A stretch of DNA of 64,000 nt from Agrobacterium salinitolerans (GCF_002008225.1 NZ_MRDH01000006.1:248001-312000); one strand, 5' to 3'; numbered from the stretch's first letter, positions 21,381-29,466 are shown. The notes: generated by a model not told the origin, from the letters alone. Numbers and translations: made by a program.

Positions 21381-21812
21381 ATGACGATGGGCAAGCACAT
21401 GGGGACATGGGGAACATATGCGGAAAATGCGGCAAGAATCGCTGTTCTTTCGCTCTCCGGCGTAATGCTCGCCGCCACGCTTGCCGCCTGCAAGGCTCCG
21501 GAGCCGATCGTCGCGCCCGCCCATATGCGCCGCCCGACGGCCGAAATCGTCGGCCCGCGCCCGGTCAGCGACACGGCGGTCAGCCAGAAGCGCAACACCG
21601 GCACCTATCCCACTTTCGCCCAGCCGCTGACGGCCGCCGGCACCCAGATGGGTGAGGATGAGGCCTCCACCATGGAAGCAAACCTCTCGCGTCTCGGCGC
21701 GGCGCGGAAAAACGGGCAGATTTCCGAAGCTGAATATAATCGCCGGGTTGCCGAATTGCGGGCGCTCGCCGAAAACCAGAAGCCGGTTGCGACACCTGCC
21801 GCTTCGCAGTGA
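21381..21812 (+). CDS. Putative lipoprotein with SHOCT-like C-terminus
   Basis: 143 residues. A hydrophobic segment ends in the lipobox LAAC (Cys about residue 37), indicating an outer- or inner-membrane lipoprotein. The C-terminal 35 residues (RLGAARKNGQISEAEYNRR) look like a short C-terminal (SHOCT) domain, a small helical hairpin often at protein ends. Divergent from phaC with about 130 bp between. Several ATGs lie close together (21381, 21387, 21399); 21381 has a GGCGGA upstream. Function unknown. Confidence 0.7.
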   Translation: MTMGKHMGTWGTYAENAARIAVLSLSGVMLAATLAACKAPEPIVAPAHMRRPTAEIVGPRPVSDTAVSQKRNTGTYPTFAQPLTAAGTQMGEDEASTMEANLSRLGAARKNGQISEAEYNRRVAELRALAENQKPVATPAASQ

Positions 21813-21896
21813 GATCATGCCGGGCATTTGACGCGGTTCGCTAGACTGCGCTTTAACGTCTTCACATCCCCCCAATGGAACGAACGATCGCCGCTT

Positions 21897-22022
21897 GTTT
21901 CTTCTCCCCGCCGGGGAAAAGGTCGCGGCAGCGGGATGAAGGGGCGAGGGTAGTGATAACCCGCGAGCTTGCCCCCTCATCCGACCCTTCGGGCCACCTT
22001 CTCCCCGGCGGGGAGAAGAAAC
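21897..22022. repeat. Long inverted-repeat intergenic element (second family)
   Basis: Two 27-base arms (21897-21923 and 21996-22022) are reverse complements with one mismatch. Each holds a near-perfect CTCCCCGCCGGGGAG-type palindrome. The middle contains GATGAAGGGG and its counterpart CCCCCTCATC. Such elements recur between genes in Rhizobiales genomes; only this copy is seen in the window. Confidence 0.8.
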
Positions 22023-22110
22023 TTGTGGCGATGCCGAGCCTTCCGTAAAGACATTAGACGGCGCGCGCCGTCCGGCAATCATAACCCCTTCTTTACCCTG
22101 CCTTTGAACT

Positions 22111-22196
22111 ATCCGCTTACCCAAGATCTTAAGCGGATGGATGCGGTTTGCCGCTTATGATGCAGCCATAACAAACAGGCCGCTTAAAAAAAGCGG
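22111..22196 (+). promoter_or_regulatory. Cluster of CCGCTT/AAGCGG motifs upstream of a 35-codon gene
   Basis: The hexamer CCGCTT or its complement occurs five times in 86 bases (22113, 22131, 22151, 22180, 22191). The first two form an exact inverted repeat ATCCGCTTA/TAAGCGGAT. The last two form a short hairpin with an A-rich loop. Could be operator sites, or RNA hairpins in the leader. Confidence 0.4.
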
Positions 22197-22214
22197 GGCA
22201 CGGGGTGAAATATC

Positions 22215-22322
22215 ATGAAATGCATCGCCGCTTTGCTGGTTCTTGCCGGTTTTGCGCTCGCACCCGCTCAGGCGCGGGCACCGGACATCAATTTCGGAAC
22301 ACCTGTGCTTCAGGGCCGGTGA
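22215..22322 (+). CDS. Possible 35-residue secreted microprotein
   Basis: ATG 22215 lies 9 bases after GGGGTGA and opens 35 codons. Residues 1-22 form a convincing signal peptide: positive start, a hydrophobic core AALLVLAGFALA, and an Ala-rich cleavage region ending ARA. Only about 13 residues would remain after cleavage. It ends 14 bp before the converging fnrN stop. It may be a genuine small secreted peptide or the decayed 5' end of a longer periplasmic gene. No homologue is recognised by eye. Confidence 0.4.
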   Translation: MKCIAALLVLAGFALAPAQARAPDINFGTPVLQGR

Positions 22323-22336
22323 GAGGACGAATTCCG

Positions 22337-23062
22337 TCAGTCGTTGCCCGCGGCTTCGCTCAGCGCGTTGAGATGAGGCACGGTGATATGCCGATTGTTC
22401 TCGATACGGATAATGCCTTCCTTGCGCAGCTTGGTCATTTGGCGGCTAACTGTTTCGATGGTGAGGCCAAGGAAATCGGCGATATCGGCGCGTGAGAGCG
22501 GCAGGTCGAAGCAGGATTTGTCGTCGTTTTCCGGGTCGATATGGGTGGCGATCAAATAAAGGAAGCTGGCAACCTTTTCCTGCGCCGATTTGCGCCCGAG
22601 CGTCAGCATCCAGTCGCGCGCCTCGTCCAGTTCCTTCAGGGACTGGTTGTGGAGCTTGCGTTCCATATCGGGCACTTCGGAAACCATGCGGTCGACGACG
22701 CGGCGCGGGAAGAGACAAATCTCCACATCGGTTGCGGCTTCCGCCGTCATCTTGCTTTCCGCCATGAACGGGCGGCCGAGAAAGTCCGGTGCAAATTGCA
22801 GGCCGACGATCTGCTGGCGGCCATCCGACATCATTTTCGACAGCTTCACCACGCCGTTCAAAATATTGCCGTAGGAGGTGACGAGTTCGCCCTGACCGAG
22901 AAGCTCATTGCCCGCTTCAAGTTTCTTGCGGCTGGAATGGCGGTTCAGTTCGCAAAGCTGTTGCGGCGTCAGGCTGCTGCAAAGCCCGCCATGGCGCGCC
23001 TCGCAGGAGCGACAAACGACAGGTTCTTCCGAATTGTGGATGGTCTTCTGCAGCGTGTCCAT
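22337..23062 (-). CDS. fnrN: FNR/FixK-type oxygen-responsive regulator
   Basis: 241-residue Crp/Fnr family activator. The N-terminal cysteines C17, C20 and C28, plus internal C116 in EICLF, match the iron-sulfur ligands of FNR/FnrN, so this is an oxygen sensor, not a cysteine-poor FixK. The cNMP-like beta roll is followed by the helix-turn-helix with the ETVSRQ recognition motif (about residues 190-215), which predicts binding to TTGAT-N4-ATCAA. The divergent hemN and the FNR boxes between them support microaerobic control and autoregulation. Confidence 0.93.
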   Translation of the reverse strand: MDTLQKTIHNSEEPVVCRSCEARHGGLCSSLTPQQLCELNRHSSRKKLEAGNELLGQGELVTSYGNILNGVVKLSKMMSDGRQQIVGLQFAPDFLGRPFMAESKMTAEAATDVEICLFPRRVVDRMVSEVPDMERKLHNQSLKELDEARDWMLTLGRKSAQEKVASFLYLIATHIDPENDDKSCFDLPLSRADIADFLGLTIETVSRQMTKLRKEGIIRIENNRHITVPHLNALSEAAGND

Positions 23063-23189
23063 AAGCCTTTTCCAATGCTGGCTTTTTCAGGACGATTGCG
23101 ACCGTAGGTGTCAAATCCGGTCTCATGCAAGGCTTTCGCCACGTAGCCGTCGCCCCCGCGTCTACTTTAGCAAGAACTTACGGCGCAAT

Positions 23190-23203
23190 TTGATTGAAGT
23201 CAA
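23190..23203. promoter_or_regulatory. FNR-type box in the fnrN-hemN region
   Basis: TTGAT-TGAA-GTCAA matches the FNR consensus TTGAT-N4-ATCAA at nine of ten defined bases. It lies 73 bases before the hemN ATG and 127 bases before the fnrN ATG, suitable for activation of hemN. Confidence 0.75.
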
Positions 23204-23253
23204 AGTTGCAAACTGTCGCAGCCGCTACTGAGAGAGAGGAAATCGACATTTTC

Positions 23254-23267
23254 TTGATAAAAGGCAA
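23254..23267. promoter_or_regulatory. Second, weaker FNR-like box over the hemN ribosome-binding region
   Basis: TTGAT-AAAA-GGCAA has a perfect left half and a weaker right half. It ends eight bases before the hemN ATG and contains the AAGG that probably serves as ribosome-binding site. It may repress rather than activate, or be chance. Confidence 0.4.
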
Positions 23268-23275
23268 ATCGGGCG

Positions 23276-24625
23276 ATGAATACCGAACTTCTTCACAAAT
23301 ATTCGGGTGCAGTGCCGCGTTACACGAGCTATCCGACCGCGCCGCATTTCCACGAGGGAATCGATAATTGCATCTATCGCCGCTGGCTTGGCGCGCTCGG
23401 TCACAGGAATCGCCTGTCGCTTTATCTGCATATTCCCTATTGCGACCGGCTGTGCTGGTTCTGCGCCTGCCACACCAAGCACACGCTGAAATACGAGCCG
23501 ATTGCCGTTTATCTTGAAGCACTTAAACAGGAAATCGAAGCCGTCGGCGCGCTGGTTTCGCCGGATGCGGTGGTGAGTGCCGTGCATTTCGGCGGCGGCT
23601 CGCCCACCATGCTGAAGCCGGAGGACATAAAGAGCCTGATGGACTGTCTGCGGCGTCATTTCACTTTCGGGCTCGCACCTGAAATCAGCGTCGAGATGGA
23701 CCCCAACGATCTGGACGACAGCCGCTATGATGCGCTTGCCGCCATCGGCATGTCGCGGGCAAGCCTCGGCGTGCAGGACTTCGATGACAAAGTGCAAAAA
23801 ACCATCAACCGCATCCAGTCTTTCGAACAGACGAAATCCGTCGTTGATGCGGTGCGGGCGAGGGGTGTTCACTCCGTCAATTGCGACATTCTTTATGGGT
23901 TGCCGTTCCAGACCTGCGAGACGCTGAAGAAGACCGTGGACCAGATCGTCTCGCTCGATCCCGACCGGGTGGCGCTTTTCGGTTATGCCCATGTGCCGTG
24001 GATGAAAAAACACCAGTCGCTGATCCCCGAACACGCGCTGCCCGACATTGCCGAGCGTTATCGTCAGATGACGATGGCGGGCGAAATGCTGAGGCAGGCC
24101 GGATACGGCGAGATCGGGATCGATCATTTCGCCAAGCCGGCGGACACCTTATGCCAGGCCGCCGAAGCGGGTGCGCTGCGCCGGAATTTCCAGGGCTATA
24201 CGACCGACACGGCCGATGCGCTGATCGGGCTTGGTGCATCATCAATCGGTCGGTTGCCGCAGGGCTATGTGCAGAACATGGTGGCGACGGGCGAATATCA
24301 GCGCATGGTGGGCGAGGGCGGCCTTGCCGTCGTGAAGGGTATAGAGTTATCGCGGGATGATCATCTGCGCTCGCATGTCATTGAGCGGCTGATGTGCGAT
24401 TTTTCTGTCGATCTTTCGGACTTGCAGCATCGTTTCGGCAAGGTGAGCCATTCCGTGAGGGATCAGGCGCAACAGTTTGCCGCAGGCGACAGGGATGGCG
24501 TGGTGCGTCTGCATGCGAATGTTTTTGCCGTGACAGAGGTTGGAAAGCCGTTCGTGCGTAACATCGCGGCAATCTTCGACACCTATCTCGGTAACGGACG
24601 CGGTCGTCATTCGGTTGCTGTTTAG
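23276..24625 (+). CDS. hemN: Oxygen-independent coproporphyrinogen III oxidase
   Basis: Radical-SAM enzyme converting coproporphyrinogen III to protoporphyrinogen IX when oxygen is scarce. The 449 residues include the HemN-type Fe-S motif C56-x3-C60-x2-C63-x-C65, the SAM-binding GGGSP at about residue 104, and the family N-terminus YSGAVPRYTSYPTAPHF. The C-terminal HemN domain is present. Position next to fnrN with FNR boxes between fits induction under low oxygen. Confidence 0.95.
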   Translation: MNTELLHKYSGAVPRYTSYPTAPHFHEGIDNCIYRRWLGALGHRNRLSLYLHIPYCDRLCWFCACHTKHTLKYEPIAVYLEALKQEIEAVGALVSPDAVVSAVHFGGGSPTMLKPEDIKSLMDCLRRHFTFGLAPEISVEMDPNDLDDSRYDALAAIGMSRASLGVQDFDDKVQKTINRIQSFEQTKSVVDAVRARGVHSVNCDILYGLPFQTCETLKKTVDQIVSLDPDRVALFGYAHVPWMKKHQSLIPEHALPDIAERYRQMTMAGEMLRQAGYGEIGIDHFAKPADTLCQAAEAGALRRNFQGYTTDTADALIGLGASSIGRLPQGYVQNMVATGEYQRMVGEGGLAVVKGIELSRDDHLRSHVIERLMCDFSVDLSDLQHRFGKVSHSVRDQAQQFAAGDRDGVVRLHANVFAVTEVGKPFVRNIAAIFDTYLGNGRGRHSVAV

Positions 24626-24739
24626 GCAACAGTTTTGGGGCAAATTTCAAAGTTAGGTCACGAAACCATTGGCTTTTTTGTGCGACTTGCCTATGTGGTG
24701 CGTCAGAAAGAATAATTCATACGAACGACAATAAGGATT

Positions 24740-25024
24740 ATGGGCGTGACAGCTACATTCGACAAGGTTGCCGACATTATCGCCGAAACCAGCGAAATCG
24801 ACCGCGAAACCATTACGCCGGAGAGCCACACGATCGACGATCTGGGCATCGACAGCCTCGACTTTCTTGATATCGTTTTCGCCATCGACAAGGAATTCGG
24901 CATCAAGATTCCGCTCGAGCAGTGGACACAGGAAGTCAACGAAGGCAAGGTTTCCACCGAAGAATATTTCGTGCTGAAGAACCTCTGCGCCAAGATCGAC
25001 GAATTGCGCGCAGCCAAGGGCTGA
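24740..25024 (+). CDS. acpXL: Acyl carrier protein AcpXL
   Basis: Special ACP on which the 27-hydroxyoctacosanoate chain of rhizobial lipid A is built. 94 residues with the phosphopantetheine site S39 in [11 protein letters not shown]. The sequence is strongly acidic and typical of AcpXL ([15 protein letters not shown]). ATG 24740 has AAGGA only three to four bases upstream; GTG 24746 has better spacing and matches the usual N-terminus MTATF, so the true start may be two codons later. First gene of the VLCFA cluster, with its own terminator. Confidence 0.95.
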
Positions 25025-25030
25025 GACGAC

Positions 25031-25060
25031 AATGCCCGCGTCAAGCGGGCATTTCTTTTT
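25031..25060 (+). terminator. Intrinsic terminator between acpXL and fabZ
   Basis: AATGCCCGC and GCGGGCATT make a 9-bp stem with a five-base loop, then TTCTTTTT. It would let acpXL mRNA exceed that of the downstream enzymes. Confidence 0.85.
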
Positions 25061-25109
25061 AAAGCTCGCCGTCATGGCGGGTTAAACCGACCAGAGACGG
25101 GCCGGACGG

Positions 25110-25589
25110 ATGCTGCTTGAATATTTTCAGATGATCGACAGGGTCGAAGCCGTGGACATGGCGACGCGCACATTGAAGGCGCGGTCCGTCGTTCCCGACA
25201 AGAGCCCTGTTTTCGAAGGCCACTTTCCCGGCATGCCGCTGGTTCCGGGTGTGCTCTTGATCGAGACGATGGCGCAGGCCTCCGGCATGATGGTTCTGGC
25301 ATTTTCCGATTTCGCGTCCATGCCGTTCCTGATGTCGGTCGATGGCGCCAAGATGCGCACCTTCGTGGAGCCGGGCGCTGTTCTCGATATCGAGGCGGTG
25401 CTGGAGCATGACGGTTCCGGTTTTGCCGTTACCAAGGCCAAGATCACCTCTGCCGGCAAGAAGGTCTGCGATGCCCAGCTGAAACTGCGCACCATGCCGT
25501 TCAGCGAAATTCCGCTTGGGCCTGTCGTCAAGAAGCGGGCCGAAGAAGTCGGCCTGATGGCGGCGATTACCGCGGATGCGCAGAAATAA
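25110..25589 (+). CDS. fabZ: 3-hydroxyacyl-ACP dehydratase, FabZ type (VLCFA cluster)
   Basis: Dehydrates 3-hydroxyacyl-ACP intermediates, here presumably on AcpXL. 159 residues with a hot-dog fold and the FabZ active site: H38 in EGHFPGMPLVPG and E52 in ETMAQ. It is a second FabZ dedicated to the lipid A chain; the housekeeping copy normally lies with lpxD and lpxA. It sits 85 bp after acpXL, past a terminator, and is followed by another. Confidence 0.93.
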   Translation: MLLEYFQMIDRVEAVDMATRTLKARSVVPDKSPVFEGHFPGMPLVPGVLLIETMAQASGMMVLAFSDFASMPFLMSVDGAKMRTFVEPGAVLDIEAVLEHDGSGFAVTKAKITSAGKKVCDAQLKLRTMPFSEIPLGPVVKKRAEEVGLMAAITADAQK

Positions 25590-25590
25590 G

Positions 25591-25625
25591 CGCTCCCGCC
25601 CGTTTCAAAAGGGGAGCGTTTTTCC
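25591..25625 (+). terminator. Intrinsic terminator after fabZ
   Basis: CGCTCCC and GGGAGCG pair across a 14-base loop and are followed by TTTTTT. The long loop makes it weaker than the others. Confidence 0.65.
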
Positions 25626-25798
25626 CGTCGGCCCGGTTTTGACACATGAAAATCGTGAGCTCGCGACGGTGGATCGGGCCTTCACCATTGCCAATCCGCA
25701 TCGCGCGCTTTATTCCGCAACGCATGAAGTGGTTGTTCGCAACCGCTGTGGATAGCCGTGACCGTTTCGGCGGAGCCGGCTGCAAAGGATGACAGACG

Positions 25799-26995
25799 AT
25801 GAAATCTGACAATGATGTGGTGATAACAGGGGTCGGCATCGTGACCTGTCACGGCGTTGGCAGCCAGGCGCATGTGGCGCTTCTTTCTGGAGCCGCCGCG
25901 CCGGCGACGATTGTCGAGACCGAAAAATTCAAGCCCTATCCGGTCCATCCCATGCCGGAGATCGACTGGTCGGCGCAGATCGCCAAGCGCGGCGACCAGC
26001 GCCAGATGGAAAACTGGCAGCGTCTCGGCGTTTTTGCCGCCGGTCTCGCACTCGACGATGCCGGTCTGAAGGAAAATGCCGAAGCCTGCGCCACCATGGA
26101 CATGATCGTTGCCGCCGGTGGCGGCGAGCGCGACATCAATGTCGATACGCTGATCGTCGATGAGGCGCTGAAGCGCAATGACCGAGAAAAGCTGCTGAAC
26201 GAGAAGCTAACGACGGAACTGCGGCCAACGCTGTTTCTCGCCCAGCTTTCCAACCTGATGGCCGGCAATATCTCCATCGTGCACAAGGTTACCGGGTCTT
26301 CCCGCACCTTCATGGGCGAAGAGGCGGCCGGCATTTCCGCCGTCGAAACCGCGTTTCACCGCATCCGCTCCGGCGAATCGAGCCACGCCCTTGTCGGCGG
26401 CGCCTTCTCGGCCGAACGTCCCGACATGATCCTGCTGTTCGAAGCCATCGGCGCGCATGCGCAGGGTGGCTGGCAGCCGCTTTGGTCGCGTGGCGACCAG
26501 GACGGCGGCGGCATGATTTCCGGTTCGCTCGGCTCCTTCCTCGTGCTGGAATCGCGCAAGCATGCCAGCGAGCGTGGCGCGCGCATCTATGCCCGCATCG
26601 ACGCCATTGAGGGCGACCGCGGCAGCCGCGATGACGGCAAGATGGAAAAGCGCATGGAGCGGCTGCTTGCTCCCGCCAAGGACAGTGCGGCAACCGTCGT
26701 GTTTTCCGGCGCGAGCGGTTATGACGGCGTGACGGCCCGCGAGAAGGACATTCTCGACAAGGTGCTGCCAAATTCGGTCATTCGTGGTTTCGGCGGTGTC
26801 ACCGGTCATGGACTTGAGGCACAGTTTCCACTCGGGCTCGCTCTGGCGGCGCTGACGCTTGAAAGCGGTGCGAAGGTTCCTACCTTCGATGCGGCTGCGG
26901 AAAAGCCAATGGGCGAGGTGGCCACCGAGGCCGTTGTCACCACCGTTGGCCATGTGCGCGGCGAAGGTGTCGCCGTTCTGTCCCGCGACGTTTGA
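25799..26995 (+). CDS. Beta-ketoacyl-ACP synthase-like protein lacking the catalytic cysteine
   Basis: 398 residues with the overall thiolase/ketosynthase fold (VITGVGIVT at the start, HGLEAQFPLGLAL near the end). Where an active enzyme has TACAS, this protein reads TGSSRTF (residues 165-171), with no cysteine. The first catalytic His segment (AHGTSTPEND in its neighbour) reads SGYDGVTARE, with no His. The second His is kept as H337 in TGHGLE. It therefore looks like a KS-beta or chain-length-factor subunit that pairs with the next gene product, 12 bp downstream. In rhizobia this position is annotated fabF2XL or as a ketosynthase. No SD is obvious at ATG 25799. Confidence 0.88.
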   Translation: MKSDNDVVITGVGIVTCHGVGSQAHVALLSGAAAPATIVETEKFKPYPVHPMPEIDWSAQIAKRGDQRQMENWQRLGVFAAGLALDDAGLKENAEACATMDMIVAAGGGERDINVDTLIVDEALKRNDREKLLNEKLTTELRPTLFLAQLSNLMAGNISIVHKVTGSSRTFMGEEAAGISAVETAFHRIRSGESSHALVGGAFSAERPDMILLFEAIGAHAQGGWQPLWSRGDQDGGGMISGSLGSFLVLESRKHASERGARIYARIDAIEGDRGSRDDGKMEKRMERLLAPAKDSAATVVFSGASGYDGVTAREKDILDKVLPNSVIRGFGGVTGHGLEAQFPLGLALAALTLESGAKVPTFDAAAEKPMGEVATEAVVTTVGHVRGEGVAVLSRDV

Positions 26996-27007
26996 GGAGA
27001 AAAGACC

Positions 27008-28291
27008 ATGGCTTCCAACTTCAGGGATCATCTCGGTCGTCCCATCGTCGCTGTCACCGGCATGGGTATTATCACCTCGCTCGGGCAGGGGCTTGCCGAT
27101 AACTGGGCGGCGTTGACATCGGGCAAATCGGGCATTCACAAGATCACCCGTTTTCCGACGGAGGGGCTGTCGACCCGCATCAGCGGCACGGTGGATTTCA
27201 TCGATATCCCGGTTCCGAATTCCGTCGAGCGTTCTTATGCCTTTGCGCGCGAAACCACCATCGAGGCGCTGGCGCAGGCCGGTATCTCCGGTGATTTCAA
27301 TGGGCCGCTGTTTCTCGCAGCGCCGCCGATCGAGCCGGAGTGGAGCGCCCGTTTCGAGCTTGCCGACCGGTCTCCGCCGGCCGCCCAGCCGGGTGACGCC
27401 TATGAACGGTTCCTGACGGCGTTCCGCCAGCGTCCCGACCCGGCATTCCAGGAAGCTGCCCTGTTCGGCGCGATTTCCGAGCGACTCTCCGACCGCTTTG
27501 GCACGCGCGGCCTGCCGGTCACGCTTTCCACCGCCTGCGCATCCGGCGCGACCGCGATCCAGCTCGGCGTCGAGGCGATCCGTCAGGGTCGCACCGAACG
27601 GGCGCTGACGGTTGCGACTGACGGTTCCGTCAGTGCCGAGGCGCTGATCCGCTTCTCGCTGCTGTCTGCGCTTTCGACCCAGAACGAGCCGCCGGAAAAG
27701 GCCTCCAAGCCATTCAGCAAGGACCGCGACGGTTTCGTGATTGCCGAAGGTGCGGCAACGCTTGTGCTGGAATCGCTCGAAGCCGCCGTCGCCCGTGGCG
27801 CCAAGGTTCTCGGCATCATCAAGGGTGCCGGTGAAAAAGCTGACAGCTTCCACCGCACACGCTCTTCGCCCGATGGCGGCCCGGCGATTGCGACGATCCG
27901 TGCGGCACTGGCCGATGCGGGCGTGGCCGAAAGCGATATAGGTTACATCAATGCCCACGGCACCTCGACGCCTGAGAACGACAAGATGGAATACGGTTCG
28001 ATGCTGGCCGTCTTCGGTGAAGGCCTGAAGAACATTCCGCTGTCCTCCAACAAGTCGATGATCGGTCATACGCTCACCGCCGCAGGTGCTGTTGAAGCCG
28101 TGTTCTCACTGCAGACCATGCTGACGGGCACGCTGCCGCCGACGATCAACTACAACAATCCCGATCCAACCATCACGCTCGATGTGGTGCCGAATGTGAA
28201 GCGGGATGCTGAGGTGGGTGCGGTTCTGTCCAACTCCTTCGGGTTTGGCGGGCAGAACGCAAGCCTTGTCATGACGCGCGAACCGGCTTAA
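27008..28291 (+). CDS. fabF: Beta-ketoacyl-ACP synthase II (VLCFA cluster)
   Basis: Condensing enzyme that elongates acyl-AcpXL with malonyl-ACP. 427 residues with the full catalytic triad: C177 in TACASG, H317 in NAHGTSTPEND and H354 in SMIGHTLTAAG. The FGFGGQNAS glycine loop is near the C-terminus. GAGGA lies 8 bases before ATG 27008. It is 12 bp from the cysteine-less paralogue, so the pair is very likely cotranscribed and probably forms a heterodimer. A terminator follows the stop. Confidence 0.95.
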   Translation: MASNFRDHLGRPIVAVTGMGIITSLGQGLADNWAALTSGKSGIHKITRFPTEGLSTRISGTVDFIDIPVPNSVERSYAFARETTIEALAQAGISGDFNGPLFLAAPPIEPEWSARFELADRSPPAAQPGDAYERFLTAFRQRPDPAFQEAALFGAISERLSDRFGTRGLPVTLSTACASGATAIQLGVEAIRQGRTERALTVATDGSVSAEALIRFSLLSALSTQNEPPEKASKPFSKDRDGFVIAEGAATLVLESLEAAVARGAKVLGIIKGAGEKADSFHRTRSSPDGGPAIATIRAALADAGVAESDIGYINAHGTSTPENDKMEYGSMLAVFGEGLKNIPLSSNKSMIGHTLTAAGAVEAVFSLQTMLTGTLPPTINYNNPDPTITLDVVPNVKRDAEVGAVLSNSFGFGGQNASLVMTREPA

Positions 28292-28308
28292 CCGGTTCCG
28301 TTACAACA

Positions 28309-28350
28309 GGGGCGTTTCCGAATGACTTGCGGAAACGCGCCCGTTTCTTT
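28309..28350 (+). terminator. Terminator after fabF
   Basis: GGGCGTTTCCG and CGGAAACGC-GCCC form a long stem with one bulge, followed by GTTTCTTTG. It lies between the ketosynthase pair and the dehydrogenase gene. Confidence 0.7.
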
Positions 28351-28432
28351 GATTTCGCATTCCAGCCGCAAAACCGTTACAGAGTTTTGCTGGAATGATT
28401 TTAGGTAACGCCTTCGGGCGAAGGACTGATAT

Positions 28433-29461
28433 ATGCGCGCTCTTCAACTCGTCGACGACCGGAAGCTCGAAAAAGTGGACCTGCCCGAACCGGACGCTCC
28501 GGGCCCGGGCGAGGTGACGCTGCGCGTCAAGGCCGTGGCGCTCAATCATATCGACGTGTGGGGCTGGCGCGGCATGGCTTTCGCCAAGCGCAAGATGCCG
28601 CTCACCATCGGTGCGGAAGCCTCCGGCGTGGTCGAGGCCATCGGCCCCGGCGTTTCGAATGTGCTGCCGGGCCAGCTGGTCTCGGTCTATGGCGCGCGCA
28701 CCTGCGGGCTCTGCAAACCCTGCCGCGAAGGCCGCGACAATCTGTGCGAACATGTTCAAGGCGTTCACGGTTTCCATCTCGATGGCTTCGCGCAGGAAAA
28801 GATGAATATTCCAGCACGCCAGCTCGTGCCGGCACCGCACGGCATTGACGCCGTTGCTGCGGCGCTCGCGCCTGTCACTTTCGGCACCGTGGAGCACATG
28901 CTGTTCGACAATGCCAAGCTTGAGCCGGGCGAAACCATTCTCATCCATGCCGGCGGTTCCGGCATCGGCACGGCGGCCATTCAGCTTGCCAAGAAGATGG
29001 GCTGCACCGTCATCACCACAGTCGGTTCCGACGACAAGATCGAACGGGCGAAGGCGCTCGGGGCCGATCATGTCATCAACTACCGGACCGACCGTTTCGA
29101 AGGCGTCGTGCGCAAGCTGACGAAAAAGAAGGGTGTCGATGTTGTCTTCGAACATGTTGGCAAAGACACTTTTGTCGCCTCGATGTTCTCGCTGAAGCGT
29201 GGCGGCCGTCTCGTCACCTGCGGCTCTACCTCGGGCGTTTCCACCGAAATCAATCTGATGATGCTGTTCCAGCAGCAGCTGAAGCTGCTCGGCTCCTTCG
29301 GCTGCCGCATGGAAAACATGGCCAATGCCATGCAGAAGATGGCACGCGGCATCGTTCATCCCGTCATCGACACGGAAGTCACCTTCGACGATATCGACCG
29401 GGCACTGGAGCGCATGGAAACGCGTCAGGTATTCGGCAAGATCGTTCTGCGAATGGACTGA
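28433..29461 (+). CDS. Zinc-type medium-chain dehydrogenase/reductase of the VLCFA cluster
   Basis: 342-residue MDR superfamily protein. It has the GroES-like domain with a structural zinc lobe (CGLCKPC followed by C in RDNLC), then a Rossmann domain (HAGGSGIGTAAIQLA, residues about 170-190). In rhizobial lipid A clusters this gene (adhXL/fabXL type) is thought to serve as an alcohol dehydrogenase or enoyl reductase in making the 27-hydroxy C28 chain. No usual catalytic-zinc Cys-His pair is evident at the expected place (NHIDVWGWRG), favouring a quinone-oxidoreductase-like enoyl reductase. Its stop is 5 bases before the lpxXL start. Confidence 0.85.
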   Translation: MRALQLVDDRKLEKVDLPEPDAPGPGEVTLRVKAVALNHIDVWGWRGMAFAKRKMPLTIGAEASGVVEAIGPGVSNVLPGQLVSVYGARTCGLCKPCREGRDNLCEHVQGVHGFHLDGFAQEKMNIPARQLVPAPHGIDAVAAALAPVTFGTVEHMLFDNAKLEPGETILIHAGGSGIGTAAIQLAKKMGCTVITTVGSDDKIERAKALGADHVINYRTDRFEGVVRKLTKKKGVDVVFEHVGKDTFVASMFSLKRGGRLVTCGSTSGVSTEINLMMLFQQQLKLLGSFGCRMENMANAMQKMARGIVHPVIDTEVTFDDIDRALERMETRQVFGKIVLRMD

Positions 29462-29466
29462 GCATC

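Noticed and set aside
26207-28069. 620-codon open frame on the minus strand across both ketosynthase genes
   Set aside because: It is the antisense of two clear GC-rich enzyme genes; its translation is Arg/His/Gly-rich without any recognisable domain.
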